DNA of 64,000 bases from Filibacter tadaridae (GCF_900609045.1 NZ_UXAV01000020.1:88903-152902); one strand, 5' to 3'; positions 1 through 9,054 are shown, numbered from the stretch's first letter. A program made the numbers and translations. The notes: generated by a model not told the origin, from the sequence alone.

Positions 1-564
1 CGGCGTATAGTCCAACGCTTTCAGGATAGGGTATTTGTCTGCAAATATCGTTGCCATTGATCCAAAGCCAAAAACAAGCATAAAAGGCATAATAATTACA
101 GAAGCTTCCATAACTGAATTTGCAAGCAAGCCAAGAAGCGTACCCAAACCAATATAAAACAAACCGCTTAATAGGATCGAGCTGGCAGTGATGAGTAGGT
201 TTTCTGGTTTGTATCCCGTCATCATTGCCCCGATGATAACCACAATCATCATCGCAATCAAGCTTAACAAACTTTTCCCACTGAGTATCTCTAATGTGGA
301 GGCAGGCGATAACATTAACCCACGCAGGGTGTTCTTCTCTTTCTCTTCAGCAATTAAACAGCATTGAATAAAAGACCCGACGACAACCAACGTGATATTG
401 ATGACTGTATAGTGCGCTTCAACCGCAATATTACTATTCATTTTCCCCATCACAAACGCAATAATAAGTGGCATAAAAACGGTAACTGAAACAGCCGAGT
501 TTCTAGAAATATCTTTGAAGTCTTTCTGAAAAATAGCGTTTACGCGTTTCATTGAAAATGTCAT
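1..564 (-). CDS. ABC-2 type transporter permease (partial, C-terminus outside window)
   Basis: The gene starts at an ATG at 564 and stays open for 188 codons to the window edge. The translation has an amphipathic N-terminus, then five or more hydrophobic segments. An E-E-K-E-K-N-T-L motif sits after the second segment, as in ABC-2 export permeases, where this cytoplasmic loop contacts the ATPase. The start codon overlaps the stop of the neighbouring ATPase gene as ATGA, so the two are translationally coupled and probably form one exporter. The substrate cannot be read; with the LytTR-type regulator upstream, a peptide, antibiotic or sodium-type exporter is possible. The C-terminal part is missing only because the window ends. 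Confidence 0.85.
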   Translation of the reverse strand, partial: MTFSMKRVNAIFQKDFKDISRNSAVSVTVFMPLIIAFVMGKMNSNIAVEAHYTVINITLVVVGSFIQCCLIAEEKEKNTLRGLMLSPASTLEILSGKSLLSLIAMMIVVIIGAMMTGYKPENLLITASSILLSGLFYIGLGTLLGLLANSVMEASVIIMPFMLVFGFGSMATIFADKYPILKALDYTP

Positions 565-1409
565 AATAGTTTCCTCCCTGTCACTTGGACAAAAATATCT
601 CCCAATGTTGGTTCGTTTGAGTGAATGGCTACGATGTTGTTAGACGACATCTGGTTGAACATCATTTGAGCATCCTCAGCCGTGCTCTTCAAAACAAATT
701 TCTCATTGTTTTTTAACTCTACAGTCATCGTTGAATCCGAAAACTGTTTTCTTAATTTCCTTGGGTCATCCATGAGCTGAATTTGACCTTTATCTAAAAA
801 CGCTACTCGATCACAAAGCAGTTCTGCTTCGTTCATATCATGAGTGGTCAGGAATATTGTTGTTCCCCTTGCTTTCAATTCCCGTAGTCCATCATGAAGA
901 TGCTGTGAATTCACTGGATCGAGCGCAGAAGTCGGTTCATCAAGGAATAGTAGCTCTGGTTCATGTAAAAGTGTTCGCGCAAGTGTCACGCGCTGAATCA
1001 TACCTTTCGACAACTTTGAAATAATCTTTTTCTTTTCTTTAGTTAAATTAACAAGCGCCAACACATCAGCAATCCGTCGCTCCGGTACTTCATATAGTAC
1101 ACAATAAAGTTTCAAATTATCATAAATGGATAGCCTGCCATACAGACCACTGTTGTCTGTCAGTACTCCAATTTTCTTTCTTGATTTACCTTTTTTCATA
1201 TCTGAAACTGGTTCACCGAAGACGGTTGCTTTTCCGCTCGTCTGATTTAATTGGCCAGTCAATATTTTAATTGTAGTCGTTTTTCCTGAACCACTAGGAC
1301 CGAGAAATCCAAAGATCTCTCCCTTCTTAACGTGAAAATTAACATCCTCAAGTGCCGTTTGATTTGCGAAAACCTTTTCCAATGATTGAACTTCGATAAT
1401 GTTTTCCAT
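561..1409 (-). CDS. ABC transporter ATP-binding protein
   Basis: This 282-residue ATPase powers the adjacent ABC-2 permease. All catalytic motifs are intact: Walker A GPSGSGKTT at about residues 37-45, signature LSKGMIQR at 133-140, Walker B LLFLDEP at 153-159 and the switch histidine in TTHDMNEAE near 190. The last ~70 residues form a small C-terminal extension common in ATPases of ABC-2 exporters. The ATG at 1409 follows a GGGGGAG ribosome-binding site. It lies between the degenerate ABC-LytTR gene (upstream) and the permease (downstream, 4-base overlap), so the three look like one operon. The substrate is unknown. Confidence 0.92.
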   Translation of the reverse strand: MENIIEVQSLEKVFANQTALEDVNFHVKKGEIFGFLGPSGSGKTTTIKILTGQLNQTSGKATVFGEPVSDMKKGKSRKKIGVLTDNSGLYGRLSIYDNLKLYCVLYEVPERRIADVLALVNLTKEKKKIISKLSKGMIQRVTLARTLLHEPELLFLDEPTSALDPVNSQHLHDGLRELKARGTTIFLTTHDMNEAELLCDRVAFLDKGQIQLMDDPRKLRKQFSDSTMTVELKNNEKFVLKSTAEDAQMMFNQMSSNNIVAIHSNEPTLGDIFVQVTGRKLL

Positions 1410-1528
1410 TGTTCTCCCCCTAAAACATGCAAATTGTCTTTTCGTAACTGCATCTTCAGATTAAGCTGTTTCCGATGAAATTACAGCATATTTCCCGCGA
1501 AAAGAGCCTTTTAGGGGGTGAATGGAGC

Positions 1529-2569
1529 TTATTTCAGGTCCAACATTACTTTCAATTCGGCCATTTTTGTTTTTGAAAGTGGGATGTTAGACTTTTTTTC
1601 ATCATCCAGGATAAGACTATAGCTGTTCCGTGTCCATGTAATCACTTCACGAACTTTTTGAAGATTGACAATATATGAACGGTGACAGCGGAAAAAACCA
1701 AAATGTTGGAGACGCTCTTCAAGCTCATTCAACGTGAACATCGTCGGGAAACCTTCACCCTTAAAATGTAAATATGACTGGCCATCATTACTTTCAATAT
1801 AATCAATTTCGGGTGGATCAAAGAGTATAATTTTTTCATTTACCTTCGTCGGGATTTTCTCAAAACGCACCGGTATAGCTTCTGCTTTTTCAATTTCAAC
1901 TGTTGCAGTGACTTCTTCTTTGATTGAATCCATTTCAGCTTCCTCTGTCACTTGGATTTCATGCAAGCCACCTTCATCCAACTTATACACTTTATCCGCT
2001 AAGGTAACCGCGCTCTCCATACTCCCTGTCAAAATGAGAACACTTTTACCTTTCGCACGCAATTCGTCTAACATAATCATCAATACTCTTTGTGTTTCAA
2101 TGTCGAGATTTTGATCCGGCTCTTCAAAAATGAGTAAATAAGGATTTTGGAATAGGAGCCTTGCAAATTGGATTCGGCGTTGTTCGGAGTAAGATAATTT
2201 CTTTATCCTCACATTCCTTTTCTCTTCAAGATGAACTTTTTGCAAAATCACTGAAATCTCTTCATATGTATTGTAAAGTTTTCCGTAGAAATTGAGCTGT
2301 TCAATAACTGTTAATCGCTCATATAACCCCTCATTAAGGAATGAAAAACCAATATCCGGGAGATGTACGTTCGAAATCTTGGTCTCACCTATGGATATTT
2401 CGCCATTAAAAATAGGAACTTCCCTTGTAATCATTTGTAGAAGTATATTTCGTACATTCAGACTGGAGTGGATCGCCGTCACTTGACTGAAACCTACCTG
2501 TAAGTTGAATGTAGGAAAAATAAGTGAATCGTTCAATCTCTTTTCTACATTAGTAAATTGCAAGCTCAT
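1529..2569 (-). CDS. LytTR-family regulator fused to a degenerate ABC ATPase-like domain
   Basis: About 346 residues in two parts. Residues 1-205 follow the ABC ATPase fold: a signature-like LSYSEQRR at about 125-132 and a Walker B-like YLLIFEEP at 144-151. The Walker A position reads AIHSSLNVRNILL, without GxxGxGK, and the switch-histidine position reads LTGSMESA. It should therefore not hydrolyse ATP. Residues ~243-344 are a LytTR DNA-binding domain (FRCHRSYIVNL, PLSKTK). The likely role is a regulator of the downstream ABC operon, with the dead ABC domain acting as a sensory or partner module. The start is uncertain: ATG at 2569, or GTG at 2581 very close to the AAAGGAG site. Confidence 0.82.
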   Translation of the reverse strand: MSLQFTNVEKRLNDSLIFPTFNLQVGFSQVTAIHSSLNVRNILLQMITREVPIFNGEISIGETKISNVHLPDIGFSFLNEGLYERLTVIEQLNFYGKLYNTYEEISVILQKVHLEEKRNVRIKKLSYSEQRRIQFARLLFQNPYLLIFEEPDQNLDIETQRVLMIMLDELRAKGKSVLILTGSMESAVTLADKVYKLDEGGLHEIQVTEEAEMDSIKEEVTATVEIEKAEAIPVRFEKIPTKVNEKIILFDPPEIDYIESNDGQSYLHFKGEGFPTMFTLNELEERLQHFGFFRCHRSYIVNLQKVREVITWTRNSYSLILDDEKKSNIPLSKTKMAELKVMLDLK

Positions 2570-2918
2570 TATCGTTATCACTTCTCCTTTCTAGTCAATT
2601 AAGTATAAACAATCAGATCCATCTTGCTACAATATACCCTAAACAAAAGAGTCCATTCTTGATTAAAGCCATAAGAATGTACCACTTCTGCAATGTTTTT
2701 TATCAACGATTGCCGCAAAACTCACCACTCATTGCCCAGGAGTTTACCAATGAGATAACATCAAGAAAGTACAAATTTGCAACGTTTAGGACGTTAAAAG
2801 ATTAATAAGCCTAACCCCTCCGTATCTTAAGCGAGGAATTAGGCTTATGATCCGCGACAAACGCGCCCGATTGCGAAACGAGAAAATATAAAAAAACAAT
2901 CCAATTGGAATAAAGCCA
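2570..2918. other. Non-coding gap with a stem-loop and a GCGCCCGATTG motif
   Basis: No credible gene lies here. The stretch carries a long inverted repeat (2805-2848), listed separately, and the sequence GCGCCCGATTG at 2863-2873, which recurs beside other small genes in this window. The upstream region of the LytTR-ABC gene is AT-rich, but I cannot point to a convincing promoter. Confidence 0.5.
2805..2848 (-). terminator. Stem-loop, probable terminator of the small membrane-protein gene
   Basis: ATAAGCCTAA (2805-2814) pairs perfectly with TTAGGCTTAT (2839-2848), with an inner CCTC/GAGG pairing. Read on the minus strand it is followed by a moderately T-rich run, so it probably ends transcription from the small gene at 2919-3137. 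Confidence 0.55.
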
Positions 2919-3137
2919 CTAAGAAACAGATTGTATCCTTTTCTTTTTTCTCTTATAAAAATAACGCCAAATAAAAAAGATTGTCCAAGATATTAGAGGG
3001 AATAAACCTGTAATATATCCGGCTGGGTTTTCAGTAAATTGCACAATTAATATTTGTGCTATCACAGTGGGTACCATAATAATCAACCATACTCTAACTT
3101 CCTTGTTTTTCAAACTTAGTTCAAATCGGTCACTCAT
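2919..3137 (-). CDS. Small two-helix membrane protein, function unknown
   Basis: 72 residues with a charged N-terminus (MSDRFELSLKNKEVR), two hydrophobic segments at about residues 17-34 and 42-58, and a very basic tail (YKRKKKR). The ATG at 3137 was chosen over one six codons upstream because GGGGGGAG sits just before it. I do not recognise the family. The gene is bracketed by related motifs: GCGCCCGATTG on its 3' side and TGGCCCAGATTG on its 5' side. The same arrangement surrounds the 144-residue membrane protein gene at 4400-4834. Confidence 0.6.
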   Translation of the reverse strand: MSDRFELSLKNKEVRVWLIIMVPTVIAQILIVQFTENPAGYITGLFPLISWTIFFIWRYFYKRKKKRIQSVS

Positions 3138-3325
3138 ACGTCTCCCCCCTTGCATTTAATTAAATGGCCCAGATTGCGGAAGATTGATCCTATTGACAAT
3201 TCGTCAAGTTTGTATAATAAGTATAACATCCCGATTTCTGAGAAGTATGTTTTTGTTTTTGAGTATTATTGCACCATACTTTGTTATAATTAAAAGAATT
3301 AGATAATAGTGAACGGGGTGATTCA

Positions 3326-4321
3326 ATGGACAACCAAACAAGTTTCCTGATGTATCAAACAGAAGATGGAGAAACAAAAATCAATGTCCGTATAGAAAAT
3401 GAAACGGTTTGGATGACGCAGAAAGCGATGGCAGAGCTGTTTCAAAAGGGTGTTCCTACAATAAATGAGCATATAAAAAATATATATGCAGAGGGTGAAC
3501 TTGCGGAGGAGGCAACTATTCGGAAAAACCGAATAGTTCAAGTTGAAGGTTCACGCAAGATAGAAAGAATGGTTGCGTTTTACAATCTTGAAATGATCCT
3601 CGCTATTGGCTACCGTGTCCGTTCGCACCGTGGGACACAGTTCCGTCAGTGGGCAACTGAACGCCTGAACGAGTATCTTGTTAAAGGTTTCACGATGGAT
3701 GATAAGCGATTAAAAGAGGTTCGAAATCTTGGACAAGATTATTTTGAAGAATTACTAGAACGCATTAAGGATATTCGAGCATCTGAAAAACGATTCTATA
3801 ATAAAGTTACGGATATTTATATGACCTCCGTTGATTATGACGCTAGTGTGCCTGCAACAAGTCAGTTTTTTGCAACCGTTCAAAACAAATTACATTATGC
3901 AATCACAGGTCTAACTGCCGCCGAAATAATCATGGGTCGTGCAGATGCAACCAAAGACAATATGGGGTTAACAAGCTGGAAAGGTTCACAAGTTCGCAAG
4001 GGGGACGTAAGTATTGCAAAGAATTATTTAATTGAGGATGAGGTAAAGGATCTCAATCATATTGTCACTATGTATTTAGATTTCGCACAATTACAGGCAA
4101 AGAAGCAAAATCCAATGTATATGAAAGATTGGGCAGACAAGTTGGATGCTTTTTTACAGTTTAACGGACAGGACGTTCTTACAAATGCGGGAACCGTGAA
4201 AAGTGAAGTTGCTAAAACGCTGGCGCATTCGGAATATGAAAAGTACCATCAGCAGCGTTTAGAAAGTCCACCAAAGGATGACTTTGATAAGTTTTTGGAG
4301 GAACAGGGATTGAGGCGATGA
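3326..4321 (+). CDS. RhuM-family (COG3943) protein
   Basis: 331 residues closely matching the RhuM-type pattern: a short N-terminal strand region, then a DNA-binding-like block (VWMTQKAMAELFQKGVPTINEHI), the conserved IRKNRIVQVEG and ERMVAFYNLEMILAIGYRVRS segments, and RGTQFRQWATERLNEYLVKGF, followed by a helical C-terminal half. RhuM was named from a Salmonella pathogenicity island, but its biochemistry is not settled. Relatives often lie in genomic islands or beside restriction systems. The ATG at 3326 follows a GGGGTG site. Here it is alone on the plus strand between minus-strand membrane genes, with no restriction, toxin or transposase gene nearby, which suggests horizontal acquisition. 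Confidence 0.85.
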   Translation: MDNQTSFLMYQTEDGETKINVRIENETVWMTQKAMAELFQKGVPTINEHIKNIYAEGELAEEATIRKNRIVQVEGSRKIERMVAFYNLEMILAIGYRVRSHRGTQFRQWATERLNEYLVKGFTMDDKRLKEVRNLGQDYFEELLERIKDIRASEKRFYNKVTDIYMTSVDYDASVPATSQFFATVQNKLHYAITGLTAAEIIMGRADATKDNMGLTSWKGSQVRKGDVSIAKNYLIEDEVKDLNHIVTMYLDFAQLQAKKQNPMYMKDWADKLDAFLQFNGQDVLTNAGTVKSEVAKTLAHSEYEKYHQQRLESPPKDDFDKFLEEQGLRR

Positions 4322-4325
4322 GGTG

Positions 4326-4364
4326 ACACCATCATATCACACTGGACTAATCTAATGTGATGAC
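4326..4364 (+). terminator. Weak stem-loop after the RhuM gene
   Basis: ATCACA and TGTGAT face each other about 20 bases apart just after the stop codon. There is only a short A/T-rich tail, so termination is possible but weakly supported. Confidence 0.3.
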
Positions 4365-4399
4365 TGTATTCAAAAAAGCGCCCGATTGAAGAAGATTTA

Positions 4400-4834
4400 T
4401 TAACTATATCGTTTGTTCAATTTGAGACCTTTTCTATAACTCCAAAAAACATATCCACTAAGACATAGCTGGACAATGCCAATAATTAAAAAGGGGCCAG
4501 TTACTATATACATTTCACCAACGGCAATGTACTGAAAAGCCAAACCGAACAAAAAAACTGCTCCCATAACAGCAGATGCATACCAAGAACTATTATGTTC
4601 TTTTTTAAAACTTAACACTGCCGCTATAATATTACCGAGTCCAAATATGACAATTGCTAAAATCCCAGGCATAACCCAACTATCAAAAGGAAGATTGGAC
4701 ACCCAACTGTCGGGATATGGATCGGCAAAAAACGTTCCATTACTCGACGTTATCATTTGAACCCCTAGCCAGATTGCACCCATCGCCAAAAACAAATCAT
4801 AAATGCCCAACACGATTGCACCAGTTTTACGCAT
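4400..4834 (-). CDS. Four-helix membrane protein, function unknown
   Basis: 144 residues with hydrophobic segments at about 5-27, 54-75, 86-106 and 110-130, and a basic C-terminus (YRKGLKLNKRYS). The outside loop after helix 1 holds SSNGTFFADPYPDSW. The ATG at 4834 follows a GGGGAGGGG site. I cannot place it in a characterised family. The gene is flanked by AGCGCCCGATTGAAG on its 3' side (4377-4391) and ATGGCCCGATTACGG on its 5' side (4892-4906), the same bracketing seen at 2919-3137, which suggests these orphan membrane genes share an insertion history. Confidence 0.65.
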   Translation of the reverse strand: MRKTGAIVLGIYDLFLAMGAIWLGVQMITSSNGTFFADPYPDSWVSNLPFDSWVMPGILAIVIFGLGNIIAAVLSFKKEHNSSWYASAVMGAVFLFGLAFQYIAVGEMYIVTGPFLIIGIVQLCLSGYVFWSYRKGLKLNKRYS

Positions 4835-5115
4835 TACCTTCCCCTCCCCAAATAATGACTTATAAAAGTTTTAGCATAACTGTTAAACAAAATGGCCCGA
4901 TTACGGGACAACGACCATTCCTCGTTCAATTTCAGTCTATCCTATCGTATAGCTCATTTAACCTTAACATATTAGCCAAAATCTGAAATAGTGCGTATAG
5001 GGAAAGGGATGTTAAAAGGACTTGTTATAAAAGTAATATCTTAATTCCCCACTGAAATAGGCTTAAATCTTTGGTTTCTCACATCCGTGCCGACACACAA
5101 ATGGTTCTCCAATGT
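4835..5115. other. Non-coding gap upstream of the four-helix membrane gene
   Basis: No gene is supported here. It holds the ATGGCCCGATTACGG flank motif at 4892-4906. The remainder shows no clear promoter pair or structured RNA. Confidence 0.4.
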
Positions 5116-5161
5116 AAAAAAAGATGTGATTGGAATATAAATATCCCAATCACATCTTTTT
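5116..5161 (-). terminator. Intrinsic terminator of the MMPL transporter operon
   Basis: AAAAAGATGTGATTGG (5118-5133) pairs perfectly with CCAATCACATCTTTTT (5146-5161). The stem has A and T runs at its two ends, so it could act in both directions; it lies just after the transporter stop codon on the minus strand. Confidence 0.85.
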
Positions 5162-5179
5162 GAATTTTTTATCCCGCAC

Positions 5180-8100
5180 TCACACTGCTTTTTTTTCTAT
5201 CTCTTTGTTTTTTCCCTTTTTACTGGAAAACAATCCAGATAGGGCTTCCGGAAGCGCTATTAAGGCTGGCAGGAAGATAGGGAGTAAGATGAAGCACAGC
5301 ACGATTAAGCCTGTAATGACTGCAATAGCCAATTCGGTTAAAAGTACAATTCCCGCCGGTGTAAGTGTTGCAAAAGTACCGCCGAGAATGATTACAGCCG
5401 ATATGATCACACCACCTATATGCTTAGAAGCCATTACAATCGCCTCTTTAGGTGGTAAATCCGGATACTCCTTGAACCGCATCATCAGGAATATGCTATA
5501 GTCTACTCCCAAGGATACAATAATGATAAAGGAGAAGAATGGAACAAATGAAGATAAGCCTGCATACCCCAGCAAATCTATGAAGATGGAATTTACGACG
5601 AACATCGCCGCATAGTATGCACCTACAAGGGACGCGGTAATGAAGATTGGTGTCCAGAAAGATCTTATAACAAAGAACAGAACAAGCAATACGCCAGCAA
5701 TGACGATAACCGTTGTTTTGCTCAAGTCTCTGGACAAGATATCGTTCATATCTCTCGTTGTTGCACTCGATCCCGCTGTTCCATACTCAGCACCGGAAAG
5801 TACCGTACCTTTTAATCCGGTAGAAATAGTCTCATTCATTTTATCAATTGTCTGTAACGCTTCATTTGAATAAGGGTCGTCATTCAAAATAACCGTCATC
5901 TTTGTGATCTTTCTGTCTTTGGACATGAATGCATCTAAAGAACCTTTAAATTCATCATTCGTTAAGGCTTCCTCTGGAATAAAGAAGCTTTCATTCTTAT
6001 TCAACTGCGTCAAGTAACCATTCGTTTGGCCTATGCCATCGGAAATTCCTTCTAATCCGCCGTTTACATCTGATAATTGATCTCCGAAAGCACTAAATCC
6101 ATTGAGGCCTTCAGCAAGCTGCTTTTGTCCTGATTTCATCTGACCAAGCCCAGCATTTACACTGTTCATATTAGTTACGATCGTGCCAATTCCTGATGAA
6201 GCCTCGCCTAGTCCTTGTTTGAGCTGCTTCAAACCACCTGCGAGTTTGTCCAACCCATTGCTGATTTCTGCAAGACTCTTATTGGCTGTGCCAAAACCAG
6301 CAGTAGCTGCATTGTATTGTTCATTTAATTGGTTGATTCCCTCGGGCGTAATATCACCTAAAGAGGATGATAGTGTATCAAGTGTCTGTTTTAATCCCAC
6401 ATAGTGTTCATCATTCGTTAAATCGGAGTAACTGTTTCCTAGGTCTGCAACCATTGATTGCATTAGAGAAAGTGTTTCTTTTACCCCTAGAAGGGCTTTT
6501 GCAGCACCTTGATAATGTGTTCCCATTTCCTTAAACCCAGCCTGCATTTTTCCATAGTTTTCAGCTAGCATGGATACGCCGCCGCCCATCTCTGAAAGAT
6601 TGGTTTCTATGGATGTGAGACCGTTTGAAATGGTTTGTGGATTGCTTGATCCATCATCGATTCCGGACTGGATTTGCTTTAATCCATTGGCTAATGCCGT
6701 TACGCCGTCCTGAAGTTTTGCCGTACCATCGACCATTTCACTTACTTGTGAAAAGTCTGCCGAGCCAAGCCTTTCCGACGCTTCTTTCATCCCAGCAGAT
6801 ATGGTATCCACACCATTTTGCGTTTGTGATAAACCATCTGTCACCGTTCCCATTTGACCGGAAACATAGAAATCGTCAATTCTATCGCCCAGAGGCTGTG
6901 TGACAGAAGATACCTGTTTGATACCCTTCATTCCTTTGAGTCTCTCTGTAATATCATCAATCACAGCAAGAGATTCATTATTATCCAGGGCTTTCTTACT
7001 TTCAATGACAACAGTAGCTGGCATCGATTGTCCTTTGCCAAAATGCTCAGAAACCAAGTTGATTGCTTTTGAGGAAGGATATTTGTTTCCAAGTTCCCCT
7101 ACGGTATCAAAGTTAAGTTTCTCTTCATGGAATATGACCATCGGACCGATGATTAAAAGTATGATCATTGTAATGATGATCGGATGCTTGACTCCAAGAG
7201 ATGAAGCTTTACCCCAGAATTTGTTTTCCTTATGACCGCCGACATTCTTAGAAGGCCAGAAGAGCTTTTTGCCTAACACCTTCATGACAAAAGGCGTTAA
7301 TGTTAAAATTTCGAGTAATAATAGGGTCACACCAATGACGACAACGACACCGGATTGATAGATTGGTGATTCGGAGAAAACAAGTGCAAGAAACGCAATA
7401 AATACGGTGAGTATACTATAAGCAATTGTTTTTCCTGCTGTTTTATACGTTTTAACGATAGAATCATCGACCGAGTGGCCACGTGACAGTTCTTCTTTAA
7501 ATCGATTGAAAAGAAGAATATTGTAATCCGTGCCAAGCCCAAAAAGAATAAGGACTAATAGCATCTGGGTAAGACTGGTAATCGGAAATCCTGCTTTATC
7601 TATTAATTGCGCTGCAATCCCCATTGAAGTCAGATAGGAAAAGGCTACAGCAAGCAAGGATACGAGCGGTGTTACGACAGATCTAAAAGCAACGATTAGG
7701 ACAACTAATATAAAGATGACCGTCAGCGCGGCACTCTTCTCTACACCGGCCTGGGTTGCTTTTAAATAGTCATTATTGATGAAGTCTTCCCCGCTCAAAT
7801 AGTATTCGACAGGCACCTTATCAAGCTTTTCCTCAAATAGCGGTTGGATTTCATCTATTTCTCTATCTTTTTTATCAAGCTTATAGCTTACCATCAAGGT
7901 TGTACCATCTTCAGAGACTAAAGAGCTTTTAGCTTCAGGCATGTTGAAGGGGTCAATCATGTTCGTGATACCAAGCTCTGAGCTACTATCCTTAAGTGAA
8001 TTTACTGCGTCCCCGATCTGTTCCATATCCTGCTTTGATATTTTATCTTTATCATAAAAAACGATTAGGTTATCTGTCCCTATTGTTGTATCCATCTTTT

Positions 8101-8263
8101 TTAAAATATCATTCGCTAGAACGGAGGGGCTGTCTTTACTCGTGCCTTCCTGTCCTTGATCTCGTAATATTGCATTGACGTCTGGTTGAATAACAGTTAG
8201 TACAACTGTGGCAATTAACCATATTGCTAAAATAAACCAGCGTCCCTTTATGATTGTTCTCAT
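5180..8263 (-). CDS. MMPL/RND-family exporter (YdfJ-like)
   Basis: 1027 residues with two repeats of a membrane domain. Each repeat has one helix, a large outside domain and a cluster of five helices with the family motif (GLGTDYNILLFNRFKEEL in repeat 1; SLGVDYSIFLMMRFKEYP in repeat 2). These Asp-Tyr motifs belong to the proton-relay helices of RND/MMPL pumps. The second outside domain (about residues 470-780) is long and rich in heptad-like Gly-Leu repeats such as LKQLKQGLGEASSGIG, resembling YhgE/Pip-type coiled coils. The gene starts after GGGAGG at 8263. It lies 23 bases after a MarR repressor gene, so it is probably an inducible drug, lipid or toxic-compound exporter. Confidence 0.92.
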   Translation of the reverse strand: MRTIIKGRWFILAIWLIATVVLTVIQPDVNAILRDQGQEGTSKDSPSVLANDILKKMDTTIGTDNLIVFYDKDKISKQDMEQIGDAVNSLKDSSSELGITNMIDPFNMPEAKSSLVSEDGTTLMVSYKLDKKDREIDEIQPLFEEKLDKVPVEYYLSGEDFINNDYLKATQAGVEKSAALTVIFILVVLIVAFRSVVTPLVSLLAVAFSYLTSMGIAAQLIDKAGFPITSLTQMLLVLILFGLGTDYNILLFNRFKEELSRGHSVDDSIVKTYKTAGKTIAYSILTVFIAFLALVFSESPIYQSGVVVVIGVTLLLLEILTLTPFVMKVLGKKLFWPSKNVGGHKENKFWGKASSLGVKHPIIITMIILLIIGPMVIFHEEKLNFDTVGELGNKYPSSKAINLVSEHFGKGQSMPATVVIESKKALDNNESLAVIDDITERLKGMKGIKQVSSVTQPLGDRIDDFYVSGQMGTVTDGLSQTQNGVDTISAGMKEASERLGSADFSQVSEMVDGTAKLQDGVTALANGLKQIQSGIDDGSSNPQTISNGLTSIETNLSEMGGGVSMLAENYGKMQAGFKEMGTHYQGAAKALLGVKETLSLMQSMVADLGNSYSDLTNDEHYVGLKQTLDTLSSSLGDITPEGINQLNEQYNAATAGFGTANKSLAEISNGLDKLAGGLKQLKQGLGEASSGIGTIVTNMNSVNAGLGQMKSGQKQLAEGLNGFSAFGDQLSDVNGGLEGISDGIGQTNGYLTQLNKNESFFIPEEALTNDEFKGSLDAFMSKDRKITKMTVILNDDPYSNEALQTIDKMNETISTGLKGTVLSGAEYGTAGSSATTRDMNDILSRDLSKTTVIVIAGVLLVLFFVIRSFWTPIFITASLVGAYYAAMFVVNSIFIDLLGYAGLSSFVPFFSFIIIVSLGVDYSIFLMMRFKEYPDLPPKEAIVMASKHIGGVIISAVIILGGTFATLTPAGIVLLTELAIAVITGLIVLCFILLPIFLPALIALPEALSGLFSSKKGKNKEIEKKAV

Positions 8264-8286
8264 CCTTTAGCCTCCCGCGTTGTTGT

Positions 8287-8790
8287 TTATTTCTTAGGTT
8301 CGTCTCTCTCAGAGAAGTACAGAATATTAAAGAATTTATTGTCATCCATGTCTTCAGCTATCATTTTTTCTTTCACGGCCGAGACCAGCACTTGCATTCC
8401 CTGTTCCACTATCTCCTGTTCTTTAGCGTCCAATCGATCTAGCACGCCAATTAATGACTGATTTTGAATTTGTGCTATACTCTCATCTATATTTTCATCA
8501 AGTCTTTCAGATAAAGAAATATCCACTAAGCGTTTATCCCTTATATTAGGTGTTTTCTCCAGAAATCCTTTTGTCACCAATCTTTCTACAATATCTGAGA
8601 CGGTGCTTTGTGTCATTTTCAAATTTTGTGAGAGCAGTTTGACACTTACGGTTTTATGAGCAAATACTTCTGCAATAACCCTCACTTGTGGAATGGTGAC
8701 ACCATGCTCCTCTGCTTGTTTCTGAAGACTTTTCATTGTATAACGATGCAAATATTCAATGGATTCTCCAATAAAATTAGCCCTTTCCAC
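8287..8790 (-). CDS. MarR-family transcriptional regulator
   Basis: 167 residues with the winged-helix core: VTIPQVRVIAEVFAHKTVSVKLLSQNLKMTQSTVSDIVERLVTKGFL (in two parts: helices 2-4 and recognition helix QSTVSDIVERL) and the wing EKTPNIRDKRLVDISL with the conserved DxR motif. The C-terminal helix forms the dimer interface. The probable GTG start at 8790 follows a GGGG-rich site. The gene is first in an operon with the MMPL exporter. A strong sigma-A promoter with a palindrome over the expected transcription start precedes it, so autorepression relieved by a small ligand is the natural model. Confidence 0.92.
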   Translation of the reverse strand: MERANFIGESIEYLHRYTMKSLQKQAEEHGVTIPQVRVIAEVFAHKTVSVKLLSQNLKMTQSTVSDIVERLVTKGFLEKTPNIRDKRLVDISLSERLDENIDESIAQIQNQSLIGVLDRLDAKEQEIVEQGMQVLVSAVKEKMIAEDMDDNKFFNILYFSERDEPKK

Positions 8791-8826
8791 TATTCCCCAA
8801 CCCCCTCTTTTTTTAAAAAAACGTAC

Positions 8827-8878
8827 ACGATGTATCGTACCCGATATATATCATAAAAAGATACGGGCTATTTGTCAA
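8827..8878 (-). promoter_or_regulatory. Sigma-A promoter and candidate MarR operator
   Basis: On the minus strand TTGACA (8873-8878) and TATGAT (8850-8855) are separated by exactly 17 bases. Downstream, overlapping the expected start of transcription, is the near-perfect palindrome ACGATGTATCGT (8827-8838). A MarR dimer bound there would block initiation of the marR-mmpL operon. Confidence 0.75.
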
Positions 8879-9054
8879 GGGAAAAAAGTTCACTTCCATT
8901 TTAAGAGATGACATGATTGTTCTTTGGCAAGGTAATCTCGTAAGTGTGAGGTACCTATGCGCCAAACTTTCGTGTTTGTTTAAAGATTCATGATTGATTT
9001 TCACGCCGTTCACAATGGACGACATACTCATAAAAGCTCGATTCACAGTGAAAA

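Noticed and set aside
1493..1506. ATTTCCCGCGAAAA resembling the Noc-binding palindrome
   Set aside because: It has two mismatches to the symmetric consensus and is a single isolated match far from noc; chance is likely.
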